From Desulfurococcales archaeon (GTDB lineage Archaea > Thermoproteota > Thermoprotei_A > Sulfolobales > Fervidicoccaceae), in the NCBI GenBank assembly GCA_009904015.1, contig WYEQ01000020.1:1-36876 (forward strand): a stretch of DNA of 36,876 bases. The letters are read 5' to 3'. Of this stretch, positions 15,292-24,422 are shown piece after piece; within the stretch, counting starts at the first letter, position 1, and each line of letters starts with the position of its first letter. Below the pieces are notes generated by a model. That model ran no database searches and had not been told where the DNA came from. It saw only the letters and a list, made by a program, of their open reading frames with translations. Made by a program: the position numbers and the translations under genes.

Positions 15292-16815
15292 ATGAATAGT
15301 TACTTCCAAAACCAATTGGTCAAGGAAATCTTAAATAAGTACAGGGTTATTTGGGGTCTGCGGCATGCCTTGTCATTAATGGAATGGGATATGGAAACAT
15401 ATATGCCGAGAGAAGGGGTCAATGAAAGAGGCGTTGCAATCGCTGAGCTGAGCTTATTAGCTAGGAAGTACTTGCTGGACGAGAAGTTCGTTGAGCTTGT
15501 TGACAAAGCGAGTCAAATAGACGGTCTTAATGAATATGAAAAAGGAGTTATCCGTGTGCTGAAAAGAGAGATCGAATGGAACAAAAAAATACCTGAGAAC
15601 GTTATATATGAGTTAGCTAAAATAAGGCCGGCTTCGCATGAAGCTTGGGTTGAAGCAAAAAAGAAAGATAACTTCGAGATATTTAAGCCATATTTAGAGA
15701 AGATTGTCGAGCTAATCAGGAAAATAAGTGAAAGCGTTGGTTACGAAGAGCACCCATACGACCCTCTCCTGGACCATTACGAGGAAGGCTTGACTACAAG
15801 AAAAGCAGAAGCGTTATTCGATTTATTGAAAGGCAGATTAAGAATGTTGATTGATAAAATAGCTAATAACGGTGTTTATCCATCTCATCACAGATTCGAG
15901 GATATGCAATATGATGAAGCTGAGGCAAGGCAGCTGGTCACGCATATTCTTAATCTACTAAATTACCCGAGTGGTAGAGGCAGAGTCGACATTGCTCCTC
16001 ATCCATTTACAATTGAGCTAAGCAGAAAAGACGTGAGAATAACGGTGAGATACGAGGGTAAGGATATCAAGAAAGCCATGTACTCGGCTATCCACGAATT
16101 TGGGCATGCATTATACGAGCTTCAGGTTGATGAAAACCTTGAGTACACACCGATAGCGGGGGGAGTCAGTTTAGGTATCCACGAAAGCCAATCAAGATTC
16201 TGGGAAAACATTGTCGGCAGAAGCTACGGATTCATTAAATTAATATATAGTGACTTCACCAGGATAATCAGTGCACTTAAGCCTGAATCACCCATGGACT
16301 TGTATTTGTATGTCAATACAGTGAAGCCAAATTTGATAAGAGTGGATGCAGATGAGGTTACTTATAATGCTCACGTAATCGTTAGATTCGAGCTCGAGAA
16401 AATGCTCGTTAACAATGAGATAAGGGTCGATGATCTCCCTGAGCTGTGGAGCGAGCTGTATGAGAAATACCTTGGTATCAGACCTTCTACATACAGCGAG
16501 GGAGTTCTACAGGATATTCACTGGAGTGGGGGAATGATTGGTTATTTCCCAACATACAGCGTAGGAACTCTTCTCTCAGCTCAAATTAAGTATGCCATTG
16601 AAAAAGAGCTTGGTAAAACAATCGATGAAATCGCTCTTGATAATAACCTAGGTCTCATCAGGGAGTGGCTGAGAGAAAAAATCCATAATTGGGGTTCAAC
16701 GTATCCACCAAGCGTTTTGCTACAAAAAGCCATGGGGGAAGAACTTAATCCAGAATACTTTGTGAAATATATCGAGTCGAAGTATCTTAAGCTACCCGAA
16801 CAGTTTTTACAATAA
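15292..16815 (+). CDS. Carboxypeptidase Taq (M32) metallopeptidase
   Basis: A 507-residue cytoplasmic zinc carboxypeptidase that removes C-terminal residues from peptides. The HEFGH zinc motif is at H268, E269, H272, and HES with the third ligand is at 297-299 (E298), both at normal family positions. The length is typical of M32. ATG at 15292 is preferred to an in-frame GTG at 15283 because GGTGGG (15281-15287) serves as its ribosome-binding site. The end overlaps the M29 aminopeptidase gene by 9 bases, tail to tail; the two together could complete peptide degradation from both ends. Confidence 0.93.
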   Translation: MNSYFQNQLVKEILNKYRVIWGLRHALSLMEWDMETYMPREGVNERGVAIAELSLLARKYLLDEKFVELVDKASQIDGLNEYEKGVIRVLKREIEWNKKIPENVIYELAKIRPASHEAWVEAKKKDNFEIFKPYLEKIVELIRKISESVGYEEHPYDPLLDHYEEGLTTRKAEALFDLLKGRLRMLIDKIANNGVYPSHHRFEDMQYDEAEARQLVTHILNLLNYPSGRGRVDIAPHPFTIELSRKDVRITVRYEGKDIKKAMYSAIHEFGHALYELQVDENLEYTPIAGGVSLGIHESQSRFWENIVGRSYGFIKLIYSDFTRIISALKPESPMDLYLYVNTVKPNLIRVDADEVTYNAHVIVRFELEKMLVNNEIRVDDLPELWSELYEKYLGIRPSTYSEGVLQDIHWSGGMIGYFPTYSVGTLLSAQIKYAIEKELGKTIDEIALDNNLGLIREWLREKIHNWGSTYPPSVLLQKAMGEELNPEYFVKYIESKYLKLPEQFLQ

Positions 16816-17919
16816 AAACAATCCATCTTTATATATAACTTCTCCGTCTCCATATATAATGGCGTTATTCTTCATGTTCTTAATCATGTCCCAGTGAATG
16901 CTGCTTGTGTTCGTTCCCCCCGTCGATAAATATGCAGCGCCAAGCGCCATATGAATGGTACCGCCTATTTTTTCGTCGAGCAATATGACTTTGCTCGGCT
17001 TGTTTATGTCGTAATTCAATCCGAAGGCGAACTCCCCCACCCTTCTTGCCCCTTCATCAACACTTAATATTTTCTCAAGCAAACTTTTTCCAACCTCAGC
17101 ATCGTAGTCAACGACTTCCCCTTTGCTAAAGACCAGCTTTACGTTTCTTATCTCCGACCCTCTCCATAGACTGGGTATATCGAACAGAATCTTTCCCTCA
17201 ACGCTATCTTCTATAGGCGCTGTAAAGACTTCGCCGCCAGGCATATTGTTTTTACCATCATCGTTAATCCATTTTCTATTGTCAACCCTCAAGTACAAGT
17301 CTGTTCCAGGGCCAACTATTCTTAGCTCCTTAATCTTGCTTATTTTTTCGATGATTCTTTCTTGAGCAGCGGCCTGTTCCTGCCACGCTTTTACGGGATC
17401 GGGGTGAATGAGTTTTAATGCATTAAACACTAGTTCTTCCCATTCGATAGGGCTCATGTTAGCCTCCTGAGCAGAGGCTGGAGTCGGGTATATGGTAACA
17501 ACCCATCTGAGGCTTCCTTCACCATCTCTTCTCATGAAAATCTCGGAAAGCTTTCTAGTGGCCTTGTCTCGTAGCGACAATTTGTTTGGGTCTATATTTA
17601 CGAGCGGCTTTGAGTGCAGTGGGGCTATTATCCTTATAGAGACATCAATGTTTTCCAGCATAAACTCGTCAATTCTAGAGTAATATGTAAGTAGCTCCTC
17701 TGGTGCAAATCTATAGAAGAGCTCTGTCATATAATCATCATTAAGAATGACTCTCGGGTAGCCTCCACTCATAACGGTGTATTTGTATATACTGCGTGCA
17801 GCTTCTATTGAGGCAGGCGTGGTGATTATGTTTACTTCGTCCTTGGGCTTTACATTGGCACAATAATTCACGATTAGCTTCCCGAACTTATCAATTTGGG
17901 TTTCCCCCAAACTTATCAC
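16807..17919 (-). CDS. M29-family aminopeptidase (AmpS/PepT-like)
   Basis: A 370-residue cytoplasmic metal-dependent aminopeptidase. NMPGGEVFTAP (about 228-238) and GEFAFG (near 291) carry the family's glutamate ligands, and HMALG and HWDM near 325-345 supply histidine and aspartate ligands. Length is normal for M29. The GTG start at 17919 has AGGT eight bases upstream; a TATA-like TTTTAAGTA (about 18000-18008) lies further upstream. The 3' end overlaps the M32 carboxypeptidase gene. Confidence 0.92.
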   Translation of the reverse strand: MISLGETQIDKFGKLIVNYCANVKPKDEVNIITTPASIEAARSIYKYTVMSGGYPRVILNDDYMTELFYRFAPEELLTYYSRIDEFMLENIDVSIRIIAPLHSKPLVNIDPNKLSLRDKATRKLSEIFMRRDGEGSLRWVVTIYPTPASAQEANMSPIEWEELVFNALKLIHPDPVKAWQEQAAAQERIIEKISKIKELRIVGPGTDLYLRVDNRKWINDDGKNNMPGGEVFTAPIEDSVEGKILFDIPSLWRGSEIRNVKLVFSKGEVVDYDAEVGKSLLEKILSVDEGARRVGEFAFGLNYDINKPSKVILLDEKIGGTIHMALGAAYLSTGGTNTSSIHWDMIKNMKNNAIIYGDGEVIYKDGLFLL

Positions 17920-18132
17920 GCTCAGACCTGCGTAGGCTCAACATCCTTTTGATTCAGACCTTTCGAGCCTCATCACTTCAATAAAAAATTAATCATTGCT
18001 ACTTAAAATCAATTCCGTATTGTTAACTTCATTCTACGAAGACCCATTTTTCTTCACGACTCGAAGCTCTTTTTCATAAATACGTATAAATAAAGAAGGC
18101 TTTAGGCTTTTTTTTAATGCACTTTGCTAGTG

Positions 18133-18288
18133 TTGTGTTTAAGTGAGCTCGGCAGGCCAATCCTTGAGCGCGTAGAACTCTTGGCATTAATGGCGAGGAG
18201 CATCGTCTCGTTTCACATTATTCTGTACTTATTACGTAGAAAATACGTTATAGCACTGGAGATACTTATTATGAAAGCTACTAACTGA
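18133..18288 (+). other. Possible small ORF of 51 codons with an upstream TATA box; coding status doubtful
   Basis: A TTG-initiated frame reads MCLSELGRPILERVELLALM and continues into a hydrophobic stretch. TATAAATA at about 18083-18090 lies at a suitable distance upstream. No ribosome-binding site is visible, and the second half lies antisense to the C-terminal membrane helix of the gene at 18213, so its hydrophobic part may be a shadow. No family recognised. Otherwise nothing is recognised in the 293-bp gap 17920-18212. Confidence 0.2.
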
Positions 18289-18833
18289 AAGATAGTTATT
18301 TTTTCTTTATCAAGATTCAAAAAGCTCATTCCATCAACTGGAGTTACGAGCTGCAGTTGAAGAAGGTAGACTTCACCGCCAGTATAAAAGCTAAGAGACT
18401 TCTCTAGGAGAATCCCTGTTTTTTCATCATATTTTAAATAAATATCGCCTCCCTGTACAGTAAGGCACTCCGTTATTACAGCCTTGACTATTTGCCCATT
18501 AGGAAAAGAGTAAGGAAACGTATCAATGTATCGATAAGCGCATATGCTATCATTGTACCATCTTTCTTTTAGAAGATGTTGTACAACAATAATGTTCATT
18601 GTAAAGATAGAGATGTTTGGATAAGTGATTGCTTTTTCCATCACTGGCCTTGGCGGCCGTACACCTTGTATATTAATTGCATAGTTTACAATGCCTGTCG
18701 AAGTTAGATCATAGTTGGTCGTTACCCTTAGTTCTATGTACCCGCTATTGATTAAATTATTGTTTTGGTCATAAACGTATACTTCGTACTTAAGCTCGTG
18801 CATACTTGTGCTACTAGCTATGGTAAGAAACAA
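18213..18833 (-). CDS. Secreted or membrane-anchored protein of unknown function
   Basis: About 206 residues. It is mainly beta-rich (EVYVYDQNNNLINSG, YIELRV, then TYPNIS) and ends in one transmembrane helix with a short basic tail (LVAFIISISSAITYFLRNKYRIM). The body would be outside the cell, anchored at the C-terminus. In the same frame upstream there is a clear signal-peptide-like core (RIIFLSLFTLLLFLTIASS), but no ATG, GTG or TTG precedes it; the first usual start, TTG at 18833, falls inside the hydrophobic core. So either a rare start (e.g. ATT at about 18860) is used, or the 5' end has changed. It follows the pyrophosphatase gene with its own TATA-like ATTTAAATA (18893-18901). Family not recognised. 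Confidence 0.6.
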   Translation of the reverse strand: MFLTIASSTSMHELKYEVYVYDQNNNLINSGYIELRVTTNYDLTSTGIVNYAINIQGVRPPRPVMEKAITYPNISIFTMNIIVVQHLLKERWYNDSICAYRYIDTFPYSFPNGQIVKAVITECLTVQGGDIYLKYDEKTGILLEKSLSFYTGGEVYLLQLQLVTPVDGMSFLNLDKEKITIFQLVAFIISISSAITYFLRNKYRIM

Positions 18834-18903
18834 CAGTAAAGTAAATAATGATAAGAAAATAATTCTCGATGAAAAAAGATTCTTTATTGTATTTAAATAG
18901 TGC

Positions 18904-21195
18904 TCATGGTAACACAGAGCTCATCAACCATATCATGTATATTGGTATGAACACTAGCGATATAGTGTTGAGTAGCTTAATCACGATGTGTAGTGATGGT
19001 CCTGCGGTATCCTTCAATGGGTCACCTACAGTGTCTCCAACGACTGCTGCTGCGTGAGCAGGGGATCTCTTGCCTCCGAAGTTCCCTGCTTCTATGTACT
19101 TTTTAGCGTTATCCCACGCAGCCCCTCCCCACATCATCATGATAGCTAGAACTACGGCGCTCGCCGTGGCGCCGACAACCAAGGCACCGACAGCTGGTCC
19201 TCCGAAGAGTAGCCCTAGTATTATTGGCGGAATCAATATTGATAGTGCTGGTAGAAGCATGTTCTTAATAGCATAACTCGTGCTGATATCAACAGCTCTA
19301 TAGTAATCAGGTTTCTCGGTGCCAGCGAGTATTCCAGGCTTCTCTCTGAATTGTCTGCGCACTTCTTCTACCATCATCCATGCAGCTTTGGTTACAGCCT
19401 CCAATGTTAATGAGCTGAATAAGAACGGTATCATTGCTCCGATTAAGAAGCTTATCATAATATCAGGCCTTATTAGCACAAGCCTGCTTAGAAATGACTT
19501 CATGGATTCAATGAATCCAGCAAGGCTCATCTCGTAGGTTCCTGCTACAGAGTGTATTACTGAGGGATCCCTCGCAACGTAGTCCTGAACGAACGCTTGG
19601 AATAGTAGGAGAGCAGCTAGGGCAGCGCTTCCCATAGCGAAACCTTTGGTTAGCGCCTTGGTTACATTGCCTAAAGCGTCTAAGGGCTCGAGTCTTTCCC
19701 TAACCTCTTTCTCCAGCTCGGCCATCTCCGCTATGCCCATGGCGTTGTCAGCGATCGGGCCAGCTCCGTCAAGCGTCATTATTATACCTGCAAGGGATAG
19801 CATTCCCAGCGTGGCCATAGCTGTTCCAAATACTCCGTATATGAATTTAGCTACAGGTATTCCAGCTATTAATTGTTGTGTCTCGATTACAGGTAGTGGT
19901 ATGTTCATGCCTAGGTAGAATGATACAAAGAGAGAAATGGATATCACTACTATTGGTACGAAAGTTGCCCTCATACCAACGGTTAATCCCTGTAGAATAG
20001 TTAGCGCAGTGCTTGATTGCGACGCTTTAGCTATCTCAATCACGGCCTTTGCTTTCAGCCCTGTGTAGTAGTTGGTTATCAGCACGACTATGACAGCAGC
20101 TATGATACCGCTCATTGATGCTAGGAATAGGTTGAGCCAGGCATCAGGCAAAGCTAAGTAAAACACGAAGAAGAAGCCGATAATAGCGAAAATAGCCGAT
20201 ACGATGACTCCGTTTCTGAGAGGCTCTATTGGGTCTTTAAACCTCTTTTGGTAAGCAGCCACGAGAACACCGGGTATAGTTGCAATAATTCTTACAGCAC
20301 CTGTTAGTAGAGGCAGGAAAATAAAGTGTACAGCTTTATCAGCAGGTATTCCAGCCTTGATAAGCATGAAGTATACTGCCCATCCAACAATCATTGTGCC
20401 AAGCATCTCCGCTGTCACTGACTCGAAAATGTCCGCGCCTCTTCCAGCGCAATCTCCAACGTTATCTCCAACCTGGTCAGCAATAACTGCTGGGTTTCTC
20501 GGATCATCTTCTGGTATACCTGCCTCGACTTTACCAACCAGGTCTGCGCCTACATCTGCTGCCTTTGTATAGATACCACCGCCTACTTGCGCGAATAAAG
20601 CTGATAGGCTCGCCCCGAAGGCGAATCCAGCTAGGCTGTCAAGAATCATTCTCAGAGTTAGAGGAGTAGCTTCGCCTCCAATGATTTTGAAGAACACTAA
20701 GTAGAGAAGTGCTAGAGCGAATATGCTTATCGATGGGACACTGAACCCGAGCACTGCTCCCCCGAGAACAGCTGTTCTTAATGCCTCCCATGAGCCTTTT
20801 CTCGCGGCTTCCGTGGTTCTCACGTTAGCTCTAGTTGATGCATCCATGCTTAGAAAAGCAGATGCAACTGATGAGGCGCTTCCCAATAGTACGGATATGC
20901 CTATAAGTACCGTCTCTAGCACTATTTCCCTGTGGAGCTCTGGATGAGTTGGAAGGAATTTTATCCTGTACCCTATATAAACTGAGATAGCAGCTATGAA
21001 TGATAAAGCTAACGAGAACAGCATGATTGTTTTTATTTGGCGCTTCATGTATGCTTGTGCTCCCTCTCTGATAGCTCTCCAGACGTTAACCATTTTCTCT
21101 GTGCCTGTGGGTTGTCTCTCTATCCAGAGGTATATGCCTATGGAAATCAAGATTCCAATTATTCCTGCTAAGAGACCTATGTAGACATAAAGCAT
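18904..21195 (-). CDS. hppA: Membrane-bound proton-translocating pyrophosphatase, K+-independent type
   Basis: Hydrolyses pyrophosphate and pumps protons out across the membrane. The protein has 763 residues and about 16 transmembrane segments. Catalytic signatures are DVGADLVGKVE followed by DDPRNPAVIADQVGDNVGD, and GDTVGDPLKDTAGPSLH near the C-terminus. The K+-dependence site reads GNVTKALTKG: lysine stands where K+-dependent enzymes have alanine, so it should not need K+. By family this predicts a proton pump, not a sodium pump. Start ATG at 21195 has a GGAGGAG site upstream (minus strand). It would recover energy from pyrophosphate made in biosynthesis. Confidence 0.96.
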   Translation of the reverse strand: MLYVYIGLLAGIIGILISIGIYLWIERQPTGTEKMVNVWRAIREGAQAYMKRQIKTIMLFSLALSFIAAISVYIGYRIKFLPTHPELHREIVLETVLIGISVLLGSASSVASAFLSMDASTRANVRTTEAARKGSWEALRTAVLGGAVLGFSVPSISIFALALLYLVFFKIIGGEATPLTLRMILDSLAGFAFGASLSALFAQVGGGIYTKAADVGADLVGKVEAGIPEDDPRNPAVIADQVGDNVGDCAGRGADIFESVTAEMLGTMIVGWAVYFMLIKAGIPADKAVHFIFLPLLTGAVRIIATIPGVLVAAYQKRFKDPIEPLRNGVIVSAIFAIIGFFFVFYLALPDAWLNLFLASMSGIIAAVIVVLITNYYTGLKAKAVIEIAKASQSSTALTILQGLTVGMRATFVPIVVISISLFVSFYLGMNIPLPVIETQQLIAGIPVAKFIYGVFGTAMATLGMLSLAGIIMTLDGAGPIADNAMGIAEMAELEKEVRERLEPLDALGNVTKALTKGFAMGSAALAALLLFQAFVQDYVARDPSVIHSVAGTYEMSLAGFIESMKSFLSRLVLIRPDIMISFLIGAMIPFLFSSLTLEAVTKAAWMMVEEVRRQFREKPGILAGTEKPDYYRAVDISTSYAIKNMLLPALSILIPPIILGLLFGGPAVGALVVGATASAVVLAIMMMWGGAAWDNAKKYIEAGNFGGKRSPAHAAAVVGDTVGDPLKDTAGPSLHIVIKLLNTISLVFIPIYMIWLMSSVLP

Positions 21196-21262
21196 TACTA
21201 ACTCCTCCCAGATATCCTAGTTATCCTAAAGGATAAACTTGTGTTGAGATTTATATAATTTT

Positions 21263-22492
21263 TCACTTCCTAAGGATTTCTAGTAGGTATTTGTCAAAGC
21301 TTATCGTCTCCTCGATTTTTCCGTTTTTACGTATGATGATTTCCCTAGGCCTTGGATAAGAGTTGTAGTTACTGGACATCACATATCCATATGCCCCTAC
21401 ATCAAGGACCAAGGCTAAATCTCCTCTCTTTAGGCTCGCGGGCACTGTTCTTTCAAAAGGCATTACGTCAGCGTTTTCACAAGAGTTCCCGGCAATAAAT
21501 GCCTTCATGAAATCCGTATCTTTTTGGAGAAATAAAACCTCGTGATAGGAACGATATAGAGCGGGTCTTATAAGATGCTGCATCCCGGTATTAAGAGTAA
21601 CGAATGTTTGTCCGCTCTTTGTTTTTATATCAGTAACTTTAGCTACCAAAACTCCCCCGCCCGCTACAATCCATCTTCCAGGCTCAAGGATTATTCTTGG
21701 CGAAAAGCCGTGCACTTTTTCATAGTTTGAAGCAAAAGCCTCAAGGTTCTTCTTCAAATCATAAAAATCAAATTCCTTGTCTTCTTTTCGATATGGATAA
21801 GAGAACCCTCCGCCGATATCTATCTCGGCGAAGGCGCGGTACTTCAGTATTTTTTGCCAAAGCCCATCTAATGCTTTAATGTAAATTTCAGGAGAACTAA
21901 TGCCTGAGCCCAAATGGAAATGTAGCCTTCTAATTTTCCCAGACGGAGACTCTTTTTCCAAGAAATGTACAAATTCATCTATACCTATACCGAACTTTGA
22001 TTGCCAGCCACCCGTTGTTGTGTATGCGTGGTGACCAGCACCGAAGCCCAAATCTATTCTTACGCCAATGTCTTCGTGATTATTGGCCAAGAGAAAGCTC
22101 AATTGATTCCAGCTATCAGCGTTGATTTTTATTCCCAGGCGAATAGCTTCTAACAGCGTCTCGTCGTCAAGGCAGCATGAAGTCAACATAATCTTACGGT
22201 TATCTTGGACAATGCTAAGGCCAATTTTCACTTCATATATGCTGACTCCTTCTAAACCATACCCTTCATTAGATATGATACGCAGTATCTCTGGATTCGT
22301 GTTGGCCTTCATGGCGTAGTATAAGTCAACATTTAATTCTCTGAAAAGGTCCTTGAGTGTTCTTGCTCTTTTAGTAATGAATTCTTCGCTATAAACGTAT
22401 ATTGGTGTTCCATAATCCCTAGCTAGTTCCTTCCAGTCAACATTTCTAATCCATTCAGTACCGGAAGAAGCGTATTCGTTCATGAAGCACAT
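21263..22492 (-). CDS. lysA: Diaminopimelate decarboxylase-like PLP enzyme
   Basis: A 409-residue fold-type III PLP decarboxylase. The Schiff-base lysine is in YYAMKANTNPEILR (K62). The C-terminal site has CENADVM and DVGAYGYVMSSNYNSYPRP, the pattern of diaminopimelate decarboxylase rather than ornithine or arginine decarboxylase. The family converts meso-diaminopimelate to lysine. Most Thermoproteota make lysine by the aminoadipate route with a LysW carrier, so the substrate should be treated as unproven; no other dap gene is nearby. The start could be either the ATG at 22492 or the one at 22483. Confidence 0.8.
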   Translation of the reverse strand: MCFMNEYASSGTEWIRNVDWKELARDYGTPIYVYSEEFITKRARTLKDLFRELNVDLYYAMKANTNPEILRIISNEGYGLEGVSIYEVKIGLSIVQDNRKIMLTSCCLDDETLLEAIRLGIKINADSWNQLSFLLANNHEDIGVRIDLGFGAGHHAYTTTGGWQSKFGIGIDEFVHFLEKESPSGKIRRLHFHLGSGISSPEIYIKALDGLWQKILKYRAFAEIDIGGGFSYPYRKEDKEFDFYDLKKNLEAFASNYEKVHGFSPRIILEPGRWIVAGGGVLVAKVTDIKTKSGQTFVTLNTGMQHLIRPALYRSYHEVLFLQKDTDFMKAFIAGNSCENADVMPFERTVPASLKRGDLALVLDVGAYGYVMSSNYNSYPRPREIIIRKNGKIEETISFDKYLLEILRK

Positions 22493-22559
22493 CTCATCTC
22501 TATGGGTGAAGAAATACTTTTTTTAACTTTTAGTTTTAGGTGTAATATGGTTGTAGATT

Positions 22560-23606
22560 TTGATTAATAATAGGGAAAAAGTGCATAGTAACGGAGCCAT
22601 TCTGCTAGGCGAGCAGGTTGAAGTTGATGGTTACTACGGCAGACAGGCCAGGATAATAACACATTTTCACTCAGACCATACAAAAGGTCTTAGCTATAGC
22701 GCTAGGAAGGCACGGTCGATTATTGCTACCACTCCCACTATTGAGGCGCTGGAGGTTCTGAATGTCAAGCTTCCCAAAGAAAAAATCATTGCTCTCGAAT
22801 ACAATACTCCTCTTAACTTAGTTGGTGAAAAGGTTTCTCTTCTATATTCCAAACATGTCTTTGGCTCAGCGCAGGTGCTTGTTGAAAAGGATAATGGGGA
22901 TAGGGAAGGCTATACAAGTGATTTTAAGTTGCCTGGAACCATCATTATGCGTGATTTAGACACGTTGGTTATCGATGCTACTTATGGCTCACCAGATATG
23001 ACTAGGTGGTTTAAAAAGGAAATCGAGGGCATCTTGGTTGATTTTATTTCTTCTTTGCTAAGCTATGGGTACCCTGTAACCATCTATGCATACTATGGCA
23101 AAATGCAGGAAATAATGGAGATAATACGTCGATATGGATTAGCTGTCCCCTTCATTATGCCAAGAAAAGTATACGAGCTAACTAAGATTTCGGTGAGGCA
23201 CGGTTTGCGTATAAACGATTATTTTGATGAGAACACGGAGGAGGCCTTTGATATAATTAAAAGCAACTGGTTCATCAGATTTCTGCATTACAATTCGAGG
23301 GGAGAGCATATAAAGTCGACAGGGATGTATCATGTATACGTTACCGGCTGGGTTTTTGATAAGCCCATAAAGGAAATCAACTACGATGGATGGAGGTATA
23401 TAGTGGGTTTCAGCGATCACGCTGATTTTGAGGATACGCTTTATTATGTGGAAGAAGCTAACCCGAAGAACCTAGTTATAGACTGTACTCGAACCACAGT
23501 TGATATTGCAAAGAGATTTATGAAGGAAGTAAAGAAGAGAAAACCTAGTATTAATATAGAGATTTCGCCTTCAGCTCCAGCTAAGGTTATTCCGGAAGAA
23601 GACTAA
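22560..23606 (+). CDS. Metallo-beta-lactamase-fold protein, exonuclease-like (Ysh1/COG1236-type)
   Basis: A 348-residue protein (from TTG 22560) or 341 residues (GTG 22581, which has a nearer AGGGA site). THFHSDH near residue 38 is the zinc-binding HxHxDH motif, followed by SKHVFGSAQ (near 103), TSDF (near 123) and a late FSDHADFED. These resemble RNA-processing beta-CASP and DNA-repair MBL nucleases, and the histidine after VFG plus SDHADF fits the mRNA-3'-end processing family. A beta-CASP insert of about 150 residues lies between. Next to PCNA, although a promoter separates them. The precise substrate (RNA or DNA) is not determinable here. Confidence 0.8.
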   Translation: MINNREKVHSNGAILLGEQVEVDGYYGRQARIITHFHSDHTKGLSYSARKARSIIATTPTIEALEVLNVKLPKEKIIALEYNTPLNLVGEKVSLLYSKHVFGSAQVLVEKDNGDREGYTSDFKLPGTIIMRDLDTLVIDATYGSPDMTRWFKKEIEGILVDFISSLLSYGYPVTIYAYYGKMQEIMEIIRRYGLAVPFIMPRKVYELTKISVRHGLRINDYFDENTEEAFDIIKSNWFIRFLHYNSRGEHIKSTGMYHVYVTGWVFDKPIKEINYDGWRYIVGFSDHADFEDTLYYVEEANPKNLVIDCTRTTVDIAKRFMKEVKKRKPSINIEISPSAPAKVIPEED

Positions 23607-23675
23607 GCATCCGACATTGAACCATAAAGTTAAAAAGTGATATCTAACTATTAGAATGCATGATGCGTGGAGATT

Positions 23676-24422
23676 ATGCCCAAGGCTTTTTATTCTTACC
23701 CCGATGCTCTTGTTTTCAGAGGAATCTACGAGGTTTTATCAAAGATTGTTGATGAAGTGAACATTGACATTAAAGATGATGGAATCGTTATAAGAGCCAC
23801 CGACCCAGCCCAGGTTGCTTATATCGAGGTCGAGATTCCGAGCCACGCCTTCACGCAGTTCAATGTCGAAGAGGCCGGAGATTACGGTTTAGTGGTATCA
23901 ACCATTAATAAAGCATTAAAATCAGCTAAGAGGGGCTTTAGGCTCGATACGAAGGTGGAGGGGGACGAGGTTCAGTTTATAATCGTCGGTGCAATAAAAA
24001 AGACGTTTCTCTTCAGGGCAATAGCTGTTCCTAAGCCAGAGCTTAACCTCGAAGCTTTATCTTTCGCTGCGAAATCAACAATACTCGTCGAAGCGATGAA
24101 GAACGCGCTGAAAGATATAGAACTAGTTAGCGACAAAGTGATAATTGAGCAAGAAAACAGCGAGGTTCTAAGGCTTAAAGGAGCTGGCGAGACGAAATAC
24201 GCACTAACTATATCGAGGTCGAGTGGAGCAGTCATCGATATGAGCGGCGAAGGTAAGATCGTCTCTTCCTACAACGTGGATTATTTAGTAAATATTTTGC
24301 CTTTGCTGAAAGTCAGTGATACAATGACTCTGGAGTTCATTGAGAATGGTCCGCTGAAAGCAACAATTGATATTCCGACAGGCGGCAGAGTTACATTTCT
24401 GCTAGCTCCTTATGTTGGTTAA
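23676..24422 (+). CDS. pcn: DNA polymerase sliding clamp (PCNA)
   Basis: A 248-residue clamp subunit that encircles DNA and tethers polymerase, ligase and FEN1. Two equal domains are visible; the DGIVIRATDPAQVAYIEVE segment (about 32-50) is the usual N-terminal signature, and the C-terminal tail ends LAPYVG, where client peptides dock. ATG 23676 is preferred to the in-frame GTG at 23667 because GGAG lies just before it. Many crenarchaea have up to three PCNA paralogues; only one is seen here. Its 3' end overlaps the convergent flavoprotein gene by 32 bases. Confidence 0.96.
   Translation: MPKAFYSYPDALVFRGIYEVLSKIVDEVNIDIKDDGIVIRATDPAQVAYIEVEIPSHAFTQFNVEEAGDYGLVVSTINKALKSAKRGFRLDTKVEGDEVQFIIVGAIKKTFLFRAIAVPKPELNLEALSFAAKSTILVEAMKNALKDIELVSDKVIIEQENSEVLRLKGAGETKYALTISRSSGAVIDMSGEGKIVSSYNVDYLVNILPLLKVSDTMTLEFIENGPLKATIDIPTGGRVTFLLAPYVG

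Noticed and set aside
19070-21184. Several plus-strand frames opposite the pyrophosphatase
   Set aside because: All are antisense to conserved catalytic and membrane segments; long frames arise from the biased codon use of the true gene.
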